Below are positions 24,892 to 33,296 of a stretch of 34,364 bases of DNA, one piece after another. The notes under the pieces are model-generated. The model saw only the letters and a list, made by a program, of their open reading frames with translations, had not been told where the DNA came from and searched no databases. The position numbers and the translations under genes were made by a program. Location of the stretch: assembly GCA_902796805.1 (NCBI GenBank), contig CADBQG010000033.1, positions 1-34,364 on the forward strand. Direction: 5' to 3'. The stretch is from an uncultured Bacteroidota bacterium. Lineage in GTDB: Bacteria > Bacteroidota > Bacteroidia > Bacteroidales > WCHB1-69. Each line of letters starts with the position of its first letter. The stretch's first letter is position 1.

Positions 24892-27540
24892 TTACAAGGT
24901 GTCTCCTGTCTCTCCCTCCCCGACCTGGGCTTTCTTTTCAAGCTCCATCTTGCCGAAACGCAGGGTTATGCCCGCGGAGACATAGCGGCTGTTGAGCATC
25001 TTGTTGGTGTTGTCGCTCAGGTAGTAGGGGTTGGTGTTGACGGAGCCGGAGCCGAACCGCCCGCCCCAGTTGAAGATGTCCTGCACATTTACAAAGATGG
25101 AGAGCTTGCGCTTGAAGAGGTCGCTCCTGATACCGAAATTGAGAGAGTAGCGGGCCTTGCTTTCGCTCATCAGGCTGAGTTTCGGCGAATTGTAGTTGCC
25201 CGAAGCAGTGAACTGAAGCCAGTCGAACGCCTTGGCCCAGAAGTTCACGCGCACGCTCCACGACCACTTGTCGCGCTGGTCTACATGGTGCACGCCGTTG
25301 CGGTCGTACTCCATCTTGTAGCCGTAGTCATAGACGTTGGCGTAAAGTCGCAGATTTATGAATCCCGTCGGGCGGAACGTGGTGTTGAGCGACGCGCCGT
25401 ATCTCCAGGATGTGCCGATGTTGTAAGGCATTGAATAACTCACTATGCGGTCGAGGTACTGGTCGTACTCGGAATCGGTCAGCGAGCTTATCTGGTTGGA
25501 GCTCAGACGCCCGTAGAGTTCTATCCCCACGTTGCCGAACCTGTTGAAATACTTCTGCCAACCGGCCTCGAGATTGTGGGTTATGGCGTTTTTAAGGCCG
25601 TTAGGGTTACCTGTTGAATAACTGTTTTCGCCGTATCGGCGGAATTTGCTCAGGTCTTCCTCGTCAGGTGTCGACATTCTCATCGAATAGTTGAGCTTGA
25701 AGTTGTGCATGTTCTCGGTACGGTAAGAGAGGTGTATTGAAGGGTTGGCGGTGATGTGGTACTCTACGTTGGCGTCGGCGAAAGGCATGTCGCTGATGTA
25801 CTGGTACATGTCCCTGTTGAGACCTACTCCCAGTCCGGTGCTGAGAGTGAAGCCTCCCCAGCGGTGGGTCCAGTTCACGTCGGCTTTGAGGTTTGTCTCG
25901 CCGCCATTGAAGTGGTAGGTCCTCAGGGTGTCCACGATGGTACCGAGGGTGTCGTTATACCGTCGGTAGTCGTTGTTCATCTGGAAATGGCTGCCGCGCA
26001 GGCCGTAGCTCATCTCACCGTCCTCGCTGTACGGACGGTTGTAGCGTGCGTCAAGGTCCGCGCCGTAGCGGTAGTTCTTGGTCAGAAGGTACCTGTGTTC
26101 GTCAAGGTCGTAGTAGGTGTCGTAATGACGGTTGTACCATTGGTCGCTCGCGTTGTGCGAGAACCTCGAGTTGAAGCCTACCTTCAGGTTGTGTCCCTTT
26201 TTGTCGAACTTCCTGGTATAGTCGACACCGAAATGTCCGAACACGGACATGCCCTTAGTCCTGCTGTTCGTGGTGTCGATGTACCTAAGACCGGCCGGCC
26301 CGTAGGCGTCGACGTCGTAATATGTCTGATCCTGCGACTTCAGGAATGTGCTTCCGCTATAGTTGTAGAAGCCGCCGGCGTCGAACGAAAGTTCGCTGGC
26401 GGTGTCGATTTCGTAGTTTACGCCGAGAAAGAAGTTGGCACTGCCGTTACGGTTCACGTCGTTCTGGGAGGAGTGCGACTCCCACGTGGTGTCGTATGCG
26501 TTCGGCACTATCTCGCCGTTCAGCACCGCGTCGCGTCGTTGGTACGCGTTAACGTCAGCGGAGTTTTTCCGTGCACTGTAACGCCCTGAAACAAACAGGT
26601 TAAGACTGACCTTGTCCTTGGTCCACATGTAGCTCACCCACGGCGACACGAATGGCTGGTTTGACCCGTTCACGCCGAAACTCACAAACTGGTTGCTCTT
26701 GATGTGCGCCGAGGTGATGATGTTAATCACTGCCTCGGCCTCGGTAGCGTATTTTGCCGACGGATTCGTGATGGTCTCAATGCGTTCCAGTGCATTGGCG
26801 GGTAGAGTCTGAAGGTAGGTTTTGAGGTTCTCTTCTGTGAGTTTCGAGGGCTTGTCGTTGATCCAAATCTCCACGCTCGACACGCCGCGCAGGGTGATGT
26901 TGCCCTCTACGTCAACCTCCACGCCTGGCGCGTTCTGAAGCGCGTCCTCAGTGGTGCCGGTCTGTATGGAGGCGTCTTCGCTGACGTTATAGACGAGTTT
27001 CTCTCCGTCCATGGCGTAAATCGGCTTCTCCCCCTTGATGGTCACTTCCTCCAACGAAGTGGAGACGGGCATAATCTTGAGGGTGCCGAGGTTGGTATTG
27101 TTCTTCACTGTGAACGGGAAATAGCGGGGGTTGTAGTTGAAGGCCCACACACGGAGCAGGCAGTCGCCCTGCGGCACGCCGTCAATCTCGAAATAACCAT
27201 TGGAATTGGCGGATGTCCCCCTGATCATAGAGGAGTCGGAGGCATCGAGGACCGCCACATTTGCGTATGCGAGGGGCGTTCCAGCCACCGAGTCGCGGAG
27301 CAGTCCCACCACCTTGAAAGTAGAGCCTTCGCGAACCTTCTTCTTCTGCCTTAGCGGCTGATTGGCGTTGTTGCCGAACTGCTCCTGCTGCCAGGTGTTC
27401 CTGTCGCCCATCGGCGGTCTTCCGCCTGGACGGCCGCCGCCGGGGAAGCCTCCGCCGGGAGGCTGCGACAAGCCGTATGATACAGTGAGAAGTATTATTG
27501 ATGTAAGCGCAAGCCTTAAAGCTCCGCGCAAGTTTTTCAT
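24892..27540 (-). CDS. Outer membrane beta-barrel protein with carboxypeptidase-regulatory and plug-like domains
   Basis: From Met at 27540 it encodes 882 residues (a Met five residues earlier at 27555 is possible). A signal peptide is followed by a Pro/Gly-rich segment (about 26-50: PPGGGFPGGGRPGG), a carboxypeptidase-regulatory-like beta sandwich (about 70-145, LLRDSVAGTPLAYANVAVLD), a plug-like domain (about 170-275, TTEDALQNAPGVEVDVEGN and TLRGVSSVEIWINDKPS) and a long beta-barrel (OMP_b-brl_3 type) to the end, with many aromatic strands. I see no clear TonB box and no SusD partner, so import of a specific substrate is unproven. It directly precedes dapB and lepB and probably shares their transcript. 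The final 20 residues are charged, without a terminal aromatic residue. Confidence 0.88.
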   Translation of the reverse strand: MKNLRGALRLALTSIILLTVSYGLSQPPGGGFPGGGRPGGRPPMGDRNTWQQEQFGNNANQPLRQKKKVREGSTFKVVGLLRDSVAGTPLAYANVAVLDASDSSMIRGTSANSNGYFEIDGVPQGDCLLRVWAFNYNPRYFPFTVKNNTNLGTLKIMPVSTSLEEVTIKGEKPIYAMDGEKLVYNVSEDASIQTGTTEDALQNAPGVEVDVEGNITLRGVSSVEIWINDKPSKLTEENLKTYLQTLPANALERIETITNPSAKYATEAEAVINIITSAHIKSNQFVSFGVNGSNQPFVSPWVSYMWTKDKVSLNLFVSGRYSARKNSADVNAYQRRDAVLNGEIVPNAYDTTWESHSSQNDVNRNGSANFFLGVNYEIDTASELSFDAGGFYNYSGSTFLKSQDQTYYDVDAYGPAGLRYIDTTNSRTKGMSVFGHFGVDYTRKFDKKGHNLKVGFNSRFSHNASDQWYNRHYDTYYDLDEHRYLLTKNYRYGADLDARYNRPYSEDGEMSYGLRGSHFQMNNDYRRYNDTLGTIVDTLRTYHFNGGETNLKADVNWTHRWGGFTLSTGLGVGLNRDMYQYISDMPFADANVEYHITANPSIHLSYRTENMHNFKLNYSMRMSTPDEEDLSKFRRYGENSYSTGNPNGLKNAITHNLEAGWQKYFNRFGNVGIELYGRLSSNQISSLTDSEYDQYLDRIVSYSMPYNIGTSWRYGASLNTTFRPTGFINLRLYANVYDYGYKMEYDRNGVHHVDQRDKWSWSVRVNFWAKAFDWLQFTASGNYNSPKLSLMSESKARYSLNFGIRSDLFKRKLSIFVNVQDIFNWGGRFGSGSVNTNPYYLSDNTNKMLNSRYVSAGITLRFGKMELEKKAQVGEGETGDTL

Positions 27541-27754
27541 TGTACTGTTCTCCATCGTTTTGTCTTGAAAATAAAATCTTTCAGAGCGATTTTTTAGATT
27601 AAAGTTTAAATAATTTCAAATGTCAGTTAAAGGGCGCGAAAATACGAAAAAATATCGAAAAAAATAATAATTTCGCATTGGAAAATTTAGAAGGCACACA
27701 CTTTGCAAGTGTCGCTTTGTCAGACAGTTATAACAATATGATTTGCATTTCTGA
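27541..27754. other. Divergent intergenic region, promoter elements uncertain
   Basis: About 200 AT-rich bases separate the minus-strand OMP gene and the plus-strand gene at 27755. On the minus strand TATTTTCG (27637-27644) resembles a -7 box with one mismatch. On the plus strand TTTG at 27716-27719 and TATGATTTG at 27737-27745 are a loose promoter match, with one extra base in the -7 box. Neither is convincing. No RNA gene or repeat was recognised. Confidence 0.4.
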
Positions 27755-28915
27755 ATGAGTGTAGTTGAAAAATCTCCCGGGGTGGACACCGCCGTGCCGG
27801 GCAAGGGCGCCGGCGCGGCCTGGAAAAGGCTCAGGACGGGCGGCAGAATGTATGTAGTGCTGCTGCACCTCTTCGCCCTGTTCGGCCTCGCCGTGGCCGG
27901 GGCCTGGGCATTCTTTGAGCTTGGGTTCACGAAAAACAAGGGCGGCATAGACCAGAACAACCGATACCTCTCGAGCAACACAAGTGCAGTGACATTCGAC
28001 AGCTTGGACAGCCAGGAGGCGGTACTGTCCGACTACCTCGCCATACACGCCCTTCGCCGCTTCTTCCCGGAAAACGCCGACCTTATATTCCGTGCCGCGC
28101 AGAACAGCGACAGGCCCACGGCCATAAAGGAGATGCTCTACGCCGCCGAGATGTACCTCGCAGAGGACCCGGCAGGCGAAGAATACAAACATCTGCTTGA
28201 TGAAACGGCTGGCAGGCTCGCACCCGCCGCCCCGGCAAGGACAGGCAACCTCATACCATGGATGAACGACTCGGCATGGACCGCGCTGAAAGGCGCGATA
28301 GTAAAGGATTCGTCGGCGATAGAGGAGGCCGCCCGCCTCACCGGCGTTGAGCCGCGCTTGATAGTAGCCTGCCTCGTGGGCGAGCAGGTGCGCCTGTTCA
28401 ACAGCAAGCGCGAAATGTTCAAGCGATACCTCGGCCCGATGAAAGTGCTTTCAGTGCAGTCCAAATTCTCCCTCGGAGTGAACGGCATCAAGGACTTCAC
28501 CGCCATGCAGGTGGAACGCAACCTCGTCGACACTTCATCTGTCTTCTACATGGGAAGGAAATACGAGCACGTCCTGGACTTCCAGACCGCCGACCGCGCC
28601 TCGGAACGCTTCAGCAGGCTCACAAACTACCGCAACCACCTTTACTCATACATCTACACCGGCTGCATACTGCACCAGACCATGCTGCAGTGGCGGCGCG
28701 CCGGCTACGACATTGAAAACCGCCCCGACATTCTCTTCACGCTGTTCAACCTCGGCTTCGCCTCGTCGAAGCCAGGACCCGATCCGAAGTGCGGCGGCTC
28801 TCACATAACCGTGGGCGACAGGGTGTACACCTTCGGGGTTATCTGTAACGACTTCTACTTCTCGGGTGAGCTCGCCAATCAATTTCCACTTAAATCACAG
28901 CGTTTTGCCGAATAA
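27755..28915 (+). CDS. Membrane-anchored protein with a possible lysozyme-like (lytic transglycosylase) fold
   Basis: Encodes 386 residues with one transmembrane helix (about 31-55) and a periplasmic remainder. I do not recognise a named family with certainty. Residues 190-257 look like the core of a soluble lytic transglycosylase: a helix with GVEPRLIVACLVGEQVR, where Glu210 stands where the catalytic Glu is expected, then SKFSLGVNGIKDFTAMQVE (like the S-x-G-x-x-Q segment), and later LFTLFNLGFA (like the Y-N-x-G segment). If right, it would cleave or bind peptidoglycan. Two cysteines near the end (346, 364) could pair. Its last bases overlap the U32 gene, so the two are cotranscribed. Confidence 0.55.
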   Translation: MSVVEKSPGVDTAVPGKGAGAAWKRLRTGGRMYVVLLHLFALFGLAVAGAWAFFELGFTKNKGGIDQNNRYLSSNTSAVTFDSLDSQEAVLSDYLAIHALRRFFPENADLIFRAAQNSDRPTAIKEMLYAAEMYLAEDPAGEEYKHLLDETAGRLAPAAPARTGNLIPWMNDSAWTALKGAIVKDSSAIEEAARLTGVEPRLIVACLVGEQVRLFNSKREMFKRYLGPMKVLSVQSKFSLGVNGIKDFTAMQVERNLVDTSSVFYMGRKYEHVLDFQTADRASERFSRLTNYRNHLYSYIYTGCILHQTMLQWRRAGYDIENRPDILFTLFNLGFASSKPGPDPKCGGSHITVGDRVYTFGVICNDFYFSGELANQFPLKSQRFAE

Positions 28916-30731
28916 GATAGAACTTCTGCTGCCCGCGCGCGACCTGCACTGCGGGAAAACCGCCATAAACCACGGTGCCGACGCGGTGTATATAGGGGCG
29001 CCGGCCTTCGGCGCACGGCAGGCCGCCACAAACTCCATCCTGGACATAGCAGCCCTTGTGCAGTATGCTCACCTCTACGGCGCTAAAGTGCACGTGACCG
29101 TGAACACCCTGCTCTTCGACGACGAACTCGAACCCGCAAGGAAACTGCTGTTCTCCCTGTATGACTCTGGCGTTGACGCCGTGCTTATACAGGATCTCGG
29201 CATCCTCAAACTCGACCCGCCGCCGCTCTCTTTCCACGCAAGCACCCAATGCCACAACTCTTCCATCGAAAGAATCACCTTCCTCGAGAAACTCGGCTTT
29301 TCGCGCGTGGTCCTCGCGCGGGAGACCGACTTGCCGACAATGCGCATGATAAGGGACAATTCCTCCGTAGAACTCGAGGCCTTCGTGCACGGGGCACTGT
29401 GCGTGAGCTACAGCGGGCAGTGCTACATAAGCCAGCTCATCACCGGCAGAAGCGGCAACCGCGGCGAATGCGCACAGATCTGCAGGACACGCTTCGACCT
29501 TGAGGACGCAAACGGGAAGACACTTGTGCACGACAAACATCTGCTTTCCCTGCGCGACATGTGCAGGGCAGACTATCTGTCTGAGATGATCTCCGCCGGA
29601 ATATCATCATTCAAGGTGGAAGGCCGCCTCAAAAACGAAAGTTACATCAAGAACATCACTTCTTTTTACAGAAGAAAAATAGACAACATCCTCGATGGCA
29701 ACCCGGAAATAGCGCGCAGCAGCAGCGGAAAAACAGCATTTTTCTTCACTCCAGATGTAAAAAAGTCTTTCAACAGAGACTTCACGCCTTACTTCATCGA
29801 CTCAAAACGCGAAAAAATAGCTTCATTCGACACCCCGAAGGCCGTAGGCCAGCATATTGGCAGCCTATTAAGGCGCGGAAACGCGTTCTTTTACGAAGGC
29901 GACACCGGAATATCGAACGGCGACGGACTCTGCTTTATCAACAATGACGGCGATTTGGAAGGCTTCCTCGTGAACAAAGTTGAAGGAAAAAAAATCTATC
30001 CTCATAAAAAACTTTCAGACTTCACAAAAGTTGTTCTGTACAGGAATATAGACAAGCAGTTTGAGCGAACCCTCGATGGAAAGACGGCGGAGCGCAAGAT
30101 AGACGTTGACATTGCCTTCAAAGTTGATGGCAGCAGCTACAGTATCACCGCCTGCGACGAGGACGGCGTGGAGGTTTCGATAGACGGGAAAGCCACATTT
30201 GAAGCGGCATTGCAACCAGAAAAAACACACGATATGCTGAGGAAGACCCTGTCGAAGCTCGGGAACACCTGCTTCCACGCCAAAAGTGTCAGCGTTGACG
30301 GAGACTTTTTCGTGCATTCAGGCTTTGTAAACGAATTGAAAGGCAGATTGGTGGAACTTTTGTCGGAAAAACGCCTGGAACATTTCCGGGCTGAAGACAG
30401 ACCCCTTAACTACACTCCTGAAAAGTTTTTCTCAGAAGCAGACTATCTGAAAAACATCACCAACGAGAAGCACCGCGAAGTTTATGAAGATTTCGGAGCC
30501 ACAAAGACAGAGTTCGGTTTGGACAAGACCGGGCTTTTCACCGGAAAGAGTGTCATGACCTGCAAGTACTGCATAAGGCACGAGCTCGGTTGGTGCAGCA
30601 AAAATGGGGGAAAATGCCCGCCGCAGCCGCTGAAACTCGTCTCGGGCAAACATAAGTTCACCCTGCAGTTCGACTGCAAGGACTGCGTGATGAAAGTGGT
30701 GAGCGGTCAGATCAATGAGAAGAGCACATAG
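28905..30731 (+). CDS. U32-family protein (RlhA/TrhP-type hydroxylation enzyme relative)
   Basis: From the TTG at 28905 it encodes 608 residues beginning with the family start KIELLLPARD; an in-frame GTG at 28866 would add 13 residues and deepen the overlap with the upstream gene. The U32 domain follows: INHGADAVYIGAP, VHVTVNTLLFDDEL, and the cysteine-bearing segment GALCVSYSGQCYISQ followed by RGECAQICR. Characterised U32 proteins (RlhA, TrhP) add hydroxyl groups to rRNA or tRNA using prephenate and an Fe-S cluster carried by such cysteines; the name peptidase is historic. A C-terminal cysteine-rich module (CKYCIRHELGWC, CPPQ, CKDC) is an additional feature, possibly metal-binding. The 3' end overlaps the convergent membrane protein gene by 25 bases. 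Confidence 0.88.
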   Translation: MPNKIELLLPARDLHCGKTAINHGADAVYIGAPAFGARQAATNSILDIAALVQYAHLYGAKVHVTVNTLLFDDELEPARKLLFSLYDSGVDAVLIQDLGILKLDPPPLSFHASTQCHNSSIERITFLEKLGFSRVVLARETDLPTMRMIRDNSSVELEAFVHGALCVSYSGQCYISQLITGRSGNRGECAQICRTRFDLEDANGKTLVHDKHLLSLRDMCRADYLSEMISAGISSFKVEGRLKNESYIKNITSFYRRKIDNILDGNPEIARSSSGKTAFFFTPDVKKSFNRDFTPYFIDSKREKIASFDTPKAVGQHIGSLLRRGNAFFYEGDTGISNGDGLCFINNDGDLEGFLVNKVEGKKIYPHKKLSDFTKVVLYRNIDKQFERTLDGKTAERKIDVDIAFKVDGSSYSITACDEDGVEVSIDGKATFEAALQPEKTHDMLRKTLSKLGNTCFHAKSVSVDGDFFVHSGFVNELKGRLVELLSEKRLEHFRAEDRPLNYTPEKFFSEADYLKNITNEKHREVYEDFGATKTEFGLDKTGLFTGKSVMTCKYCIRHELGWCSKNGGKCPPQPLKLVSGKHKFTLQFDCKDCVMKVVSGQINEKST

Positions 30732-31942
30732 AGCCAGTGCGCAGATATGCCGGCGATGAGACCTCCTATGGTGTGAGCGCTTATGGCCTTTGATATCAGC
30801 TGGCGGTAGCCCAACGAATCAAGCATACCGGTGTGGGTGCTGAGGTATCCGCTCCAACACATTCCCATGGCGGTGAAGACCGCGATGGCGTTGTTGTCGA
30901 TAAGCCCGGAGGCGTCGAATGCAGGCACCAGTCCTATGGCCGCCCCCACCGCGCCCAAGGCCGTGATCGGGAACGCTATCAATTCCGGATACTCGAATCC
31001 GAAAAGCCAGTCGAACAGGAAATCCACCTTGCCGGCAAGCCAAGGCAGCAGAGGCACACCCTGATAAGCCGCGCCAGTATAGCCGATTTCCGCCGACGGC
31101 CCGAAGGTTACCATCATCACAATCGTTGAGATCACAAGAACGCCCGGTATTATCGACAAGCCTATCTCCACACCGCTTTTGCCGCCGTCGAGGATGGCGT
31201 TGAGGGTGCGCATGAAGGCTCCGAGCTTCTCCTTCTCCTGCGTCTCCTTGTTGGACTGCAACTTGGCGTCGTAGCTATCGTCTATGTTGGTGATTGACAC
31301 CGGAGCGTTGAGTTCAGGATACTGCCGCAGGGTGAAGAATTGCATGAGACGCGTGCTGACAATGCTGCCTATGAACGCGCCGGCCAACCCTATTACCGCG
31401 CCTGACCCGTAGCCGCGCCCGGTCATGAACGCTATCACAACAAGCCCCATGCCGAACGAGGTGCCGAAATTCGTCAGCGATGCCAACTGGTACTTCTTGA
31501 AAAAACTGCTGAAAGTCTTGTCCTTGGAAAGGGTGATGATAGCCGGGTTGTCGCTCAGGAAAGTCATCACCGCGCCGAGCGAGGCAACGCCCGGAAGGTT
31601 GTAAAGCGGCCTCATCAGAGGCTTGAGCATCTTCTCGAGCAGAATCACAACGCCGAACTCGACAAACAGTTTGCTGATGGCACCCGTCATGACGGTGATG
31701 GCCATTATATAGAACACTGTGTCAATCAACAACTTGTAGGCGGTATTCATGAATGTGTTCAGCATGTTGGGAAGGGTCATCTTTATCGACAGCCCCACGA
31801 AGAACCCGAAGAATATCACAAGGAATATGACCAACTCGCCCGTCCTGCTATAGGCCTTGCGAAGGTAGCCCATCACATTGTTCCTCGAAATCCGAGATAT
31901 GTTGTGAAGAATATTGTTACTCTTGAAATGGAATATCGGCAT
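30707..31942 (-). CDS. Nucleoside-recognition (gate) domain membrane protein, CD0519/CD1768-like
   Basis: Encodes 411 residues with about nine hydrophobic helices in two gate-type halves: the first around 35-200 (TLPNMLNTFMNTAYKLLIDT, FLSDNPAIITLSKDK) and the second around 245-410 (LDGGKSGVEIGLSIIPGVLV, GMCWSGYLSTHTGMLDS). The pattern resembles spore-maturation/nucleoside-recognition proteins and, in particular, the family named after CD0519/CD1768. The transported substrate is unknown. A hydrophilic loop (about 205-240) joins the halves. The Met at residue 24 (31873) is an alternative start, but the first Met lies only 9 bases after the porin stop, which fits an operon. The 3' end overlaps the U32 gene. 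Confidence 0.78.
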   Translation of the reverse strand: MPIFHFKSNNILHNISRISRNNVMGYLRKAYSRTGELVIFLVIFFGFFVGLSIKMTLPNMLNTFMNTAYKLLIDTVFYIMAITVMTGAISKLFVEFGVVILLEKMLKPLMRPLYNLPGVASLGAVMTFLSDNPAIITLSKDKTFSSFFKKYQLASLTNFGTSFGMGLVVIAFMTGRGYGSGAVIGLAGAFIGSIVSTRLMQFFTLRQYPELNAPVSITNIDDSYDAKLQSNKETQEKEKLGAFMRTLNAILDGGKSGVEIGLSIIPGVLVISTIVMMVTFGPSAEIGYTGAAYQGVPLLPWLAGKVDFLFDWLFGFEYPELIAFPITALGAVGAAIGLVPAFDASGLIDNNAIAVFTAMGMCWSGYLSTHTGMLDSLGYRQLISKAISAHTIGGLIAGISAHWLYVLFSLI

Positions 31943-31951
31943 GGCGGTCTT

Positions 31952-33127
31952 TTATTTCAGTTTTTCAGGTAAGAATTTCATGAAATCAAGTCTCCAGGAA
32001 ACCCCGACATTGGCCATCCAATTCCAATTCGTAGTCATATCGTAAACGTGAACGGAATTGTAATATGGATAATGTTCACATACGGTACGAACCATCCGGC
32101 TGTCATGGGCGAAGAAAGCGTGTATTCTCAAGTCCCTGTAGGTGCGGGGGCGAACCTCAATGCCAAGTCCGTAAAAAGCATGGGCACTTTCCGGAGGCAT
32201 CATCATGTCAACAGGGTTCTTTGTGTTGAAATTCTCCGCGAAATTCTGCTCATAGCCGCCCTTGGCAAACAGGTTCACGCTCTTGCTGACATGCCAGTCG
32301 AGACGTGAAACCAAAGAGAAGTCTCCAAAGAAATTCGTGAGAGTTTTAGAACGATTCACAACCGCACGGTTTGTATAATCCACATAAATGCTCCACTTCG
32401 GGAATGTCAACTTGTTGCCCAAGGCAATGTAGTTTATGAACTTGCCGCGCTCATATTCCATCATGTTCACCGAATACAGGGTTGAGAACGGACCGAAAGT
32501 GCCGCTCCAGAAGAGATTATACGACAAAAGCCCCTTCTTCCAGTCGCTTGCCGTATACTGCACGTACGGTGAATTGGCAACCTGCAGCACAATCTTGTTC
32601 TTGCCTGAATTGTCGGTGTAGGCCGCCGAAAAGCCGATGTGGAAACAGGGGAAAGCAGCCCAGTAGTCGGTGAAATAGTACACATCGATGGGCGCAGCGT
32701 CGTATTCGAAACCACCCACGTAAAGAGCTTCCTTGCCTACGCGCAACGCCCAGTTCTTGTTGAACCGGTACTGCAGATACAGAAAATCTGTGTTGTCGAA
32801 AAAACTGACGGCACCGGGCTTAGGGATTATGCGCTGGCGGATAAAATAGGAGATGTGGTCGCCTATCTCCCCGCCAAGCAGAAAGTTGAAATAGTCACCA
32901 TGGAATCCGTAATTGTTCTTCATGGAACTATAGTCCAACTGCGACGAATATCCGCTGATAAACCCTAATTTTTCATAATCGTATTCAAAAGCGGCGCGCG
33001 TCTCCAAATGGAACGTCGTGAACCTATGCTTGAAGTTCTTTTTCTGGTCATCCTGGGCGTATATTCTCGTGAAAAACGCCGCGAAAACGCAGACAAACAC
33101 TATTAATGAAAATTGTAAATGTTTCAC
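31952..33127 (-). CDS. Outer membrane porin-like beta-barrel protein
   Basis: Encodes 391 residues with a signal peptide (MKHLQFSLIVFVCVFAAFF, cleavage after IYA). The rest alternates hydrophobic and polar residues and is rich in Tyr, Phe and Trp, as in a 14-18-strand barrel; segments such as YFNFLLGGEIGDHISYFIRQR and DFLYLQYRFNKNWALRVGKEALYVGG resemble phosphate-selective porin O/P relatives. No binding residues can be assigned. It has its own promoter box at 33172-33179 and is followed after 9 bases by a nucleoside-gate membrane protein, so the pair could form an outer- and inner-membrane route for one solute. Confidence 0.75.
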   Translation of the reverse strand: MKHLQFSLIVFVCVFAAFFTRIYAQDDQKKNFKHRFTTFHLETRAAFEYDYEKLGFISGYSSQLDYSSMKNNYGFHGDYFNFLLGGEIGDHISYFIRQRIIPKPGAVSFFDNTDFLYLQYRFNKNWALRVGKEALYVGGFEYDAAPIDVYYFTDYWAAFPCFHIGFSAAYTDNSGKNKIVLQVANSPYVQYTASDWKKGLLSYNLFWSGTFGPFSTLYSVNMMEYERGKFINYIALGNKLTFPKWSIYVDYTNRAVVNRSKTLTNFFGDFSLVSRLDWHVSKSVNLFAKGGYEQNFAENFNTKNPVDMMMPPESAHAFYGLGIEVRPRTYRDLRIHAFFAHDSRMVRTVCEHYPYYNSVHVYDMTTNWNWMANVGVSWRLDFMKFLPEKLK

Positions 33128-33171
33128 AATAAAATATTTACGTTAAAAAATCTCTGAATCAAATTCGGCGG

Positions 33172-33179
33172 CAAAGATA
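33172..33179 (-). promoter_or_regulatory. -7 promoter box (TATCTTTG) for the porin gene
   Basis: The minus strand reads TATCTTTG followed by GCCGCC, 44 bases before the ATG at 33127. No properly spaced -33 TTTG was found. Confidence 0.6.
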
Positions 33180-33273
33180 TGTAAAAAACAATTGTGGCTC
33201 GACATGTTTCGCTTATTTTGAGCGGTGTTCCGGCGGTGGAAAAATGATATACCGAGTATGTCGGAAATTTGTG

Positions 33274-33281
33274 TACATTTG
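33274..33281 (+). promoter_or_regulatory. -7 promoter box (TACATTTG) for apbE
   Basis: TACATTTG matches TAnnTTTG and lies 15 bases before the ATG at 33297. It excludes the longer frame starting at 33225, which would begin upstream of the promoter. Confidence 0.55.
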
Positions 33282-33296
33282 CGTGATTTTTGCAAA

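Noticed and set aside
25756-26589. Plus-strand ORF of 277 residues opposite the beta-barrel OMP gene
   Set aside because: Valine-rich shadow of the strongly supported OMP frame, without any motif or promoter.
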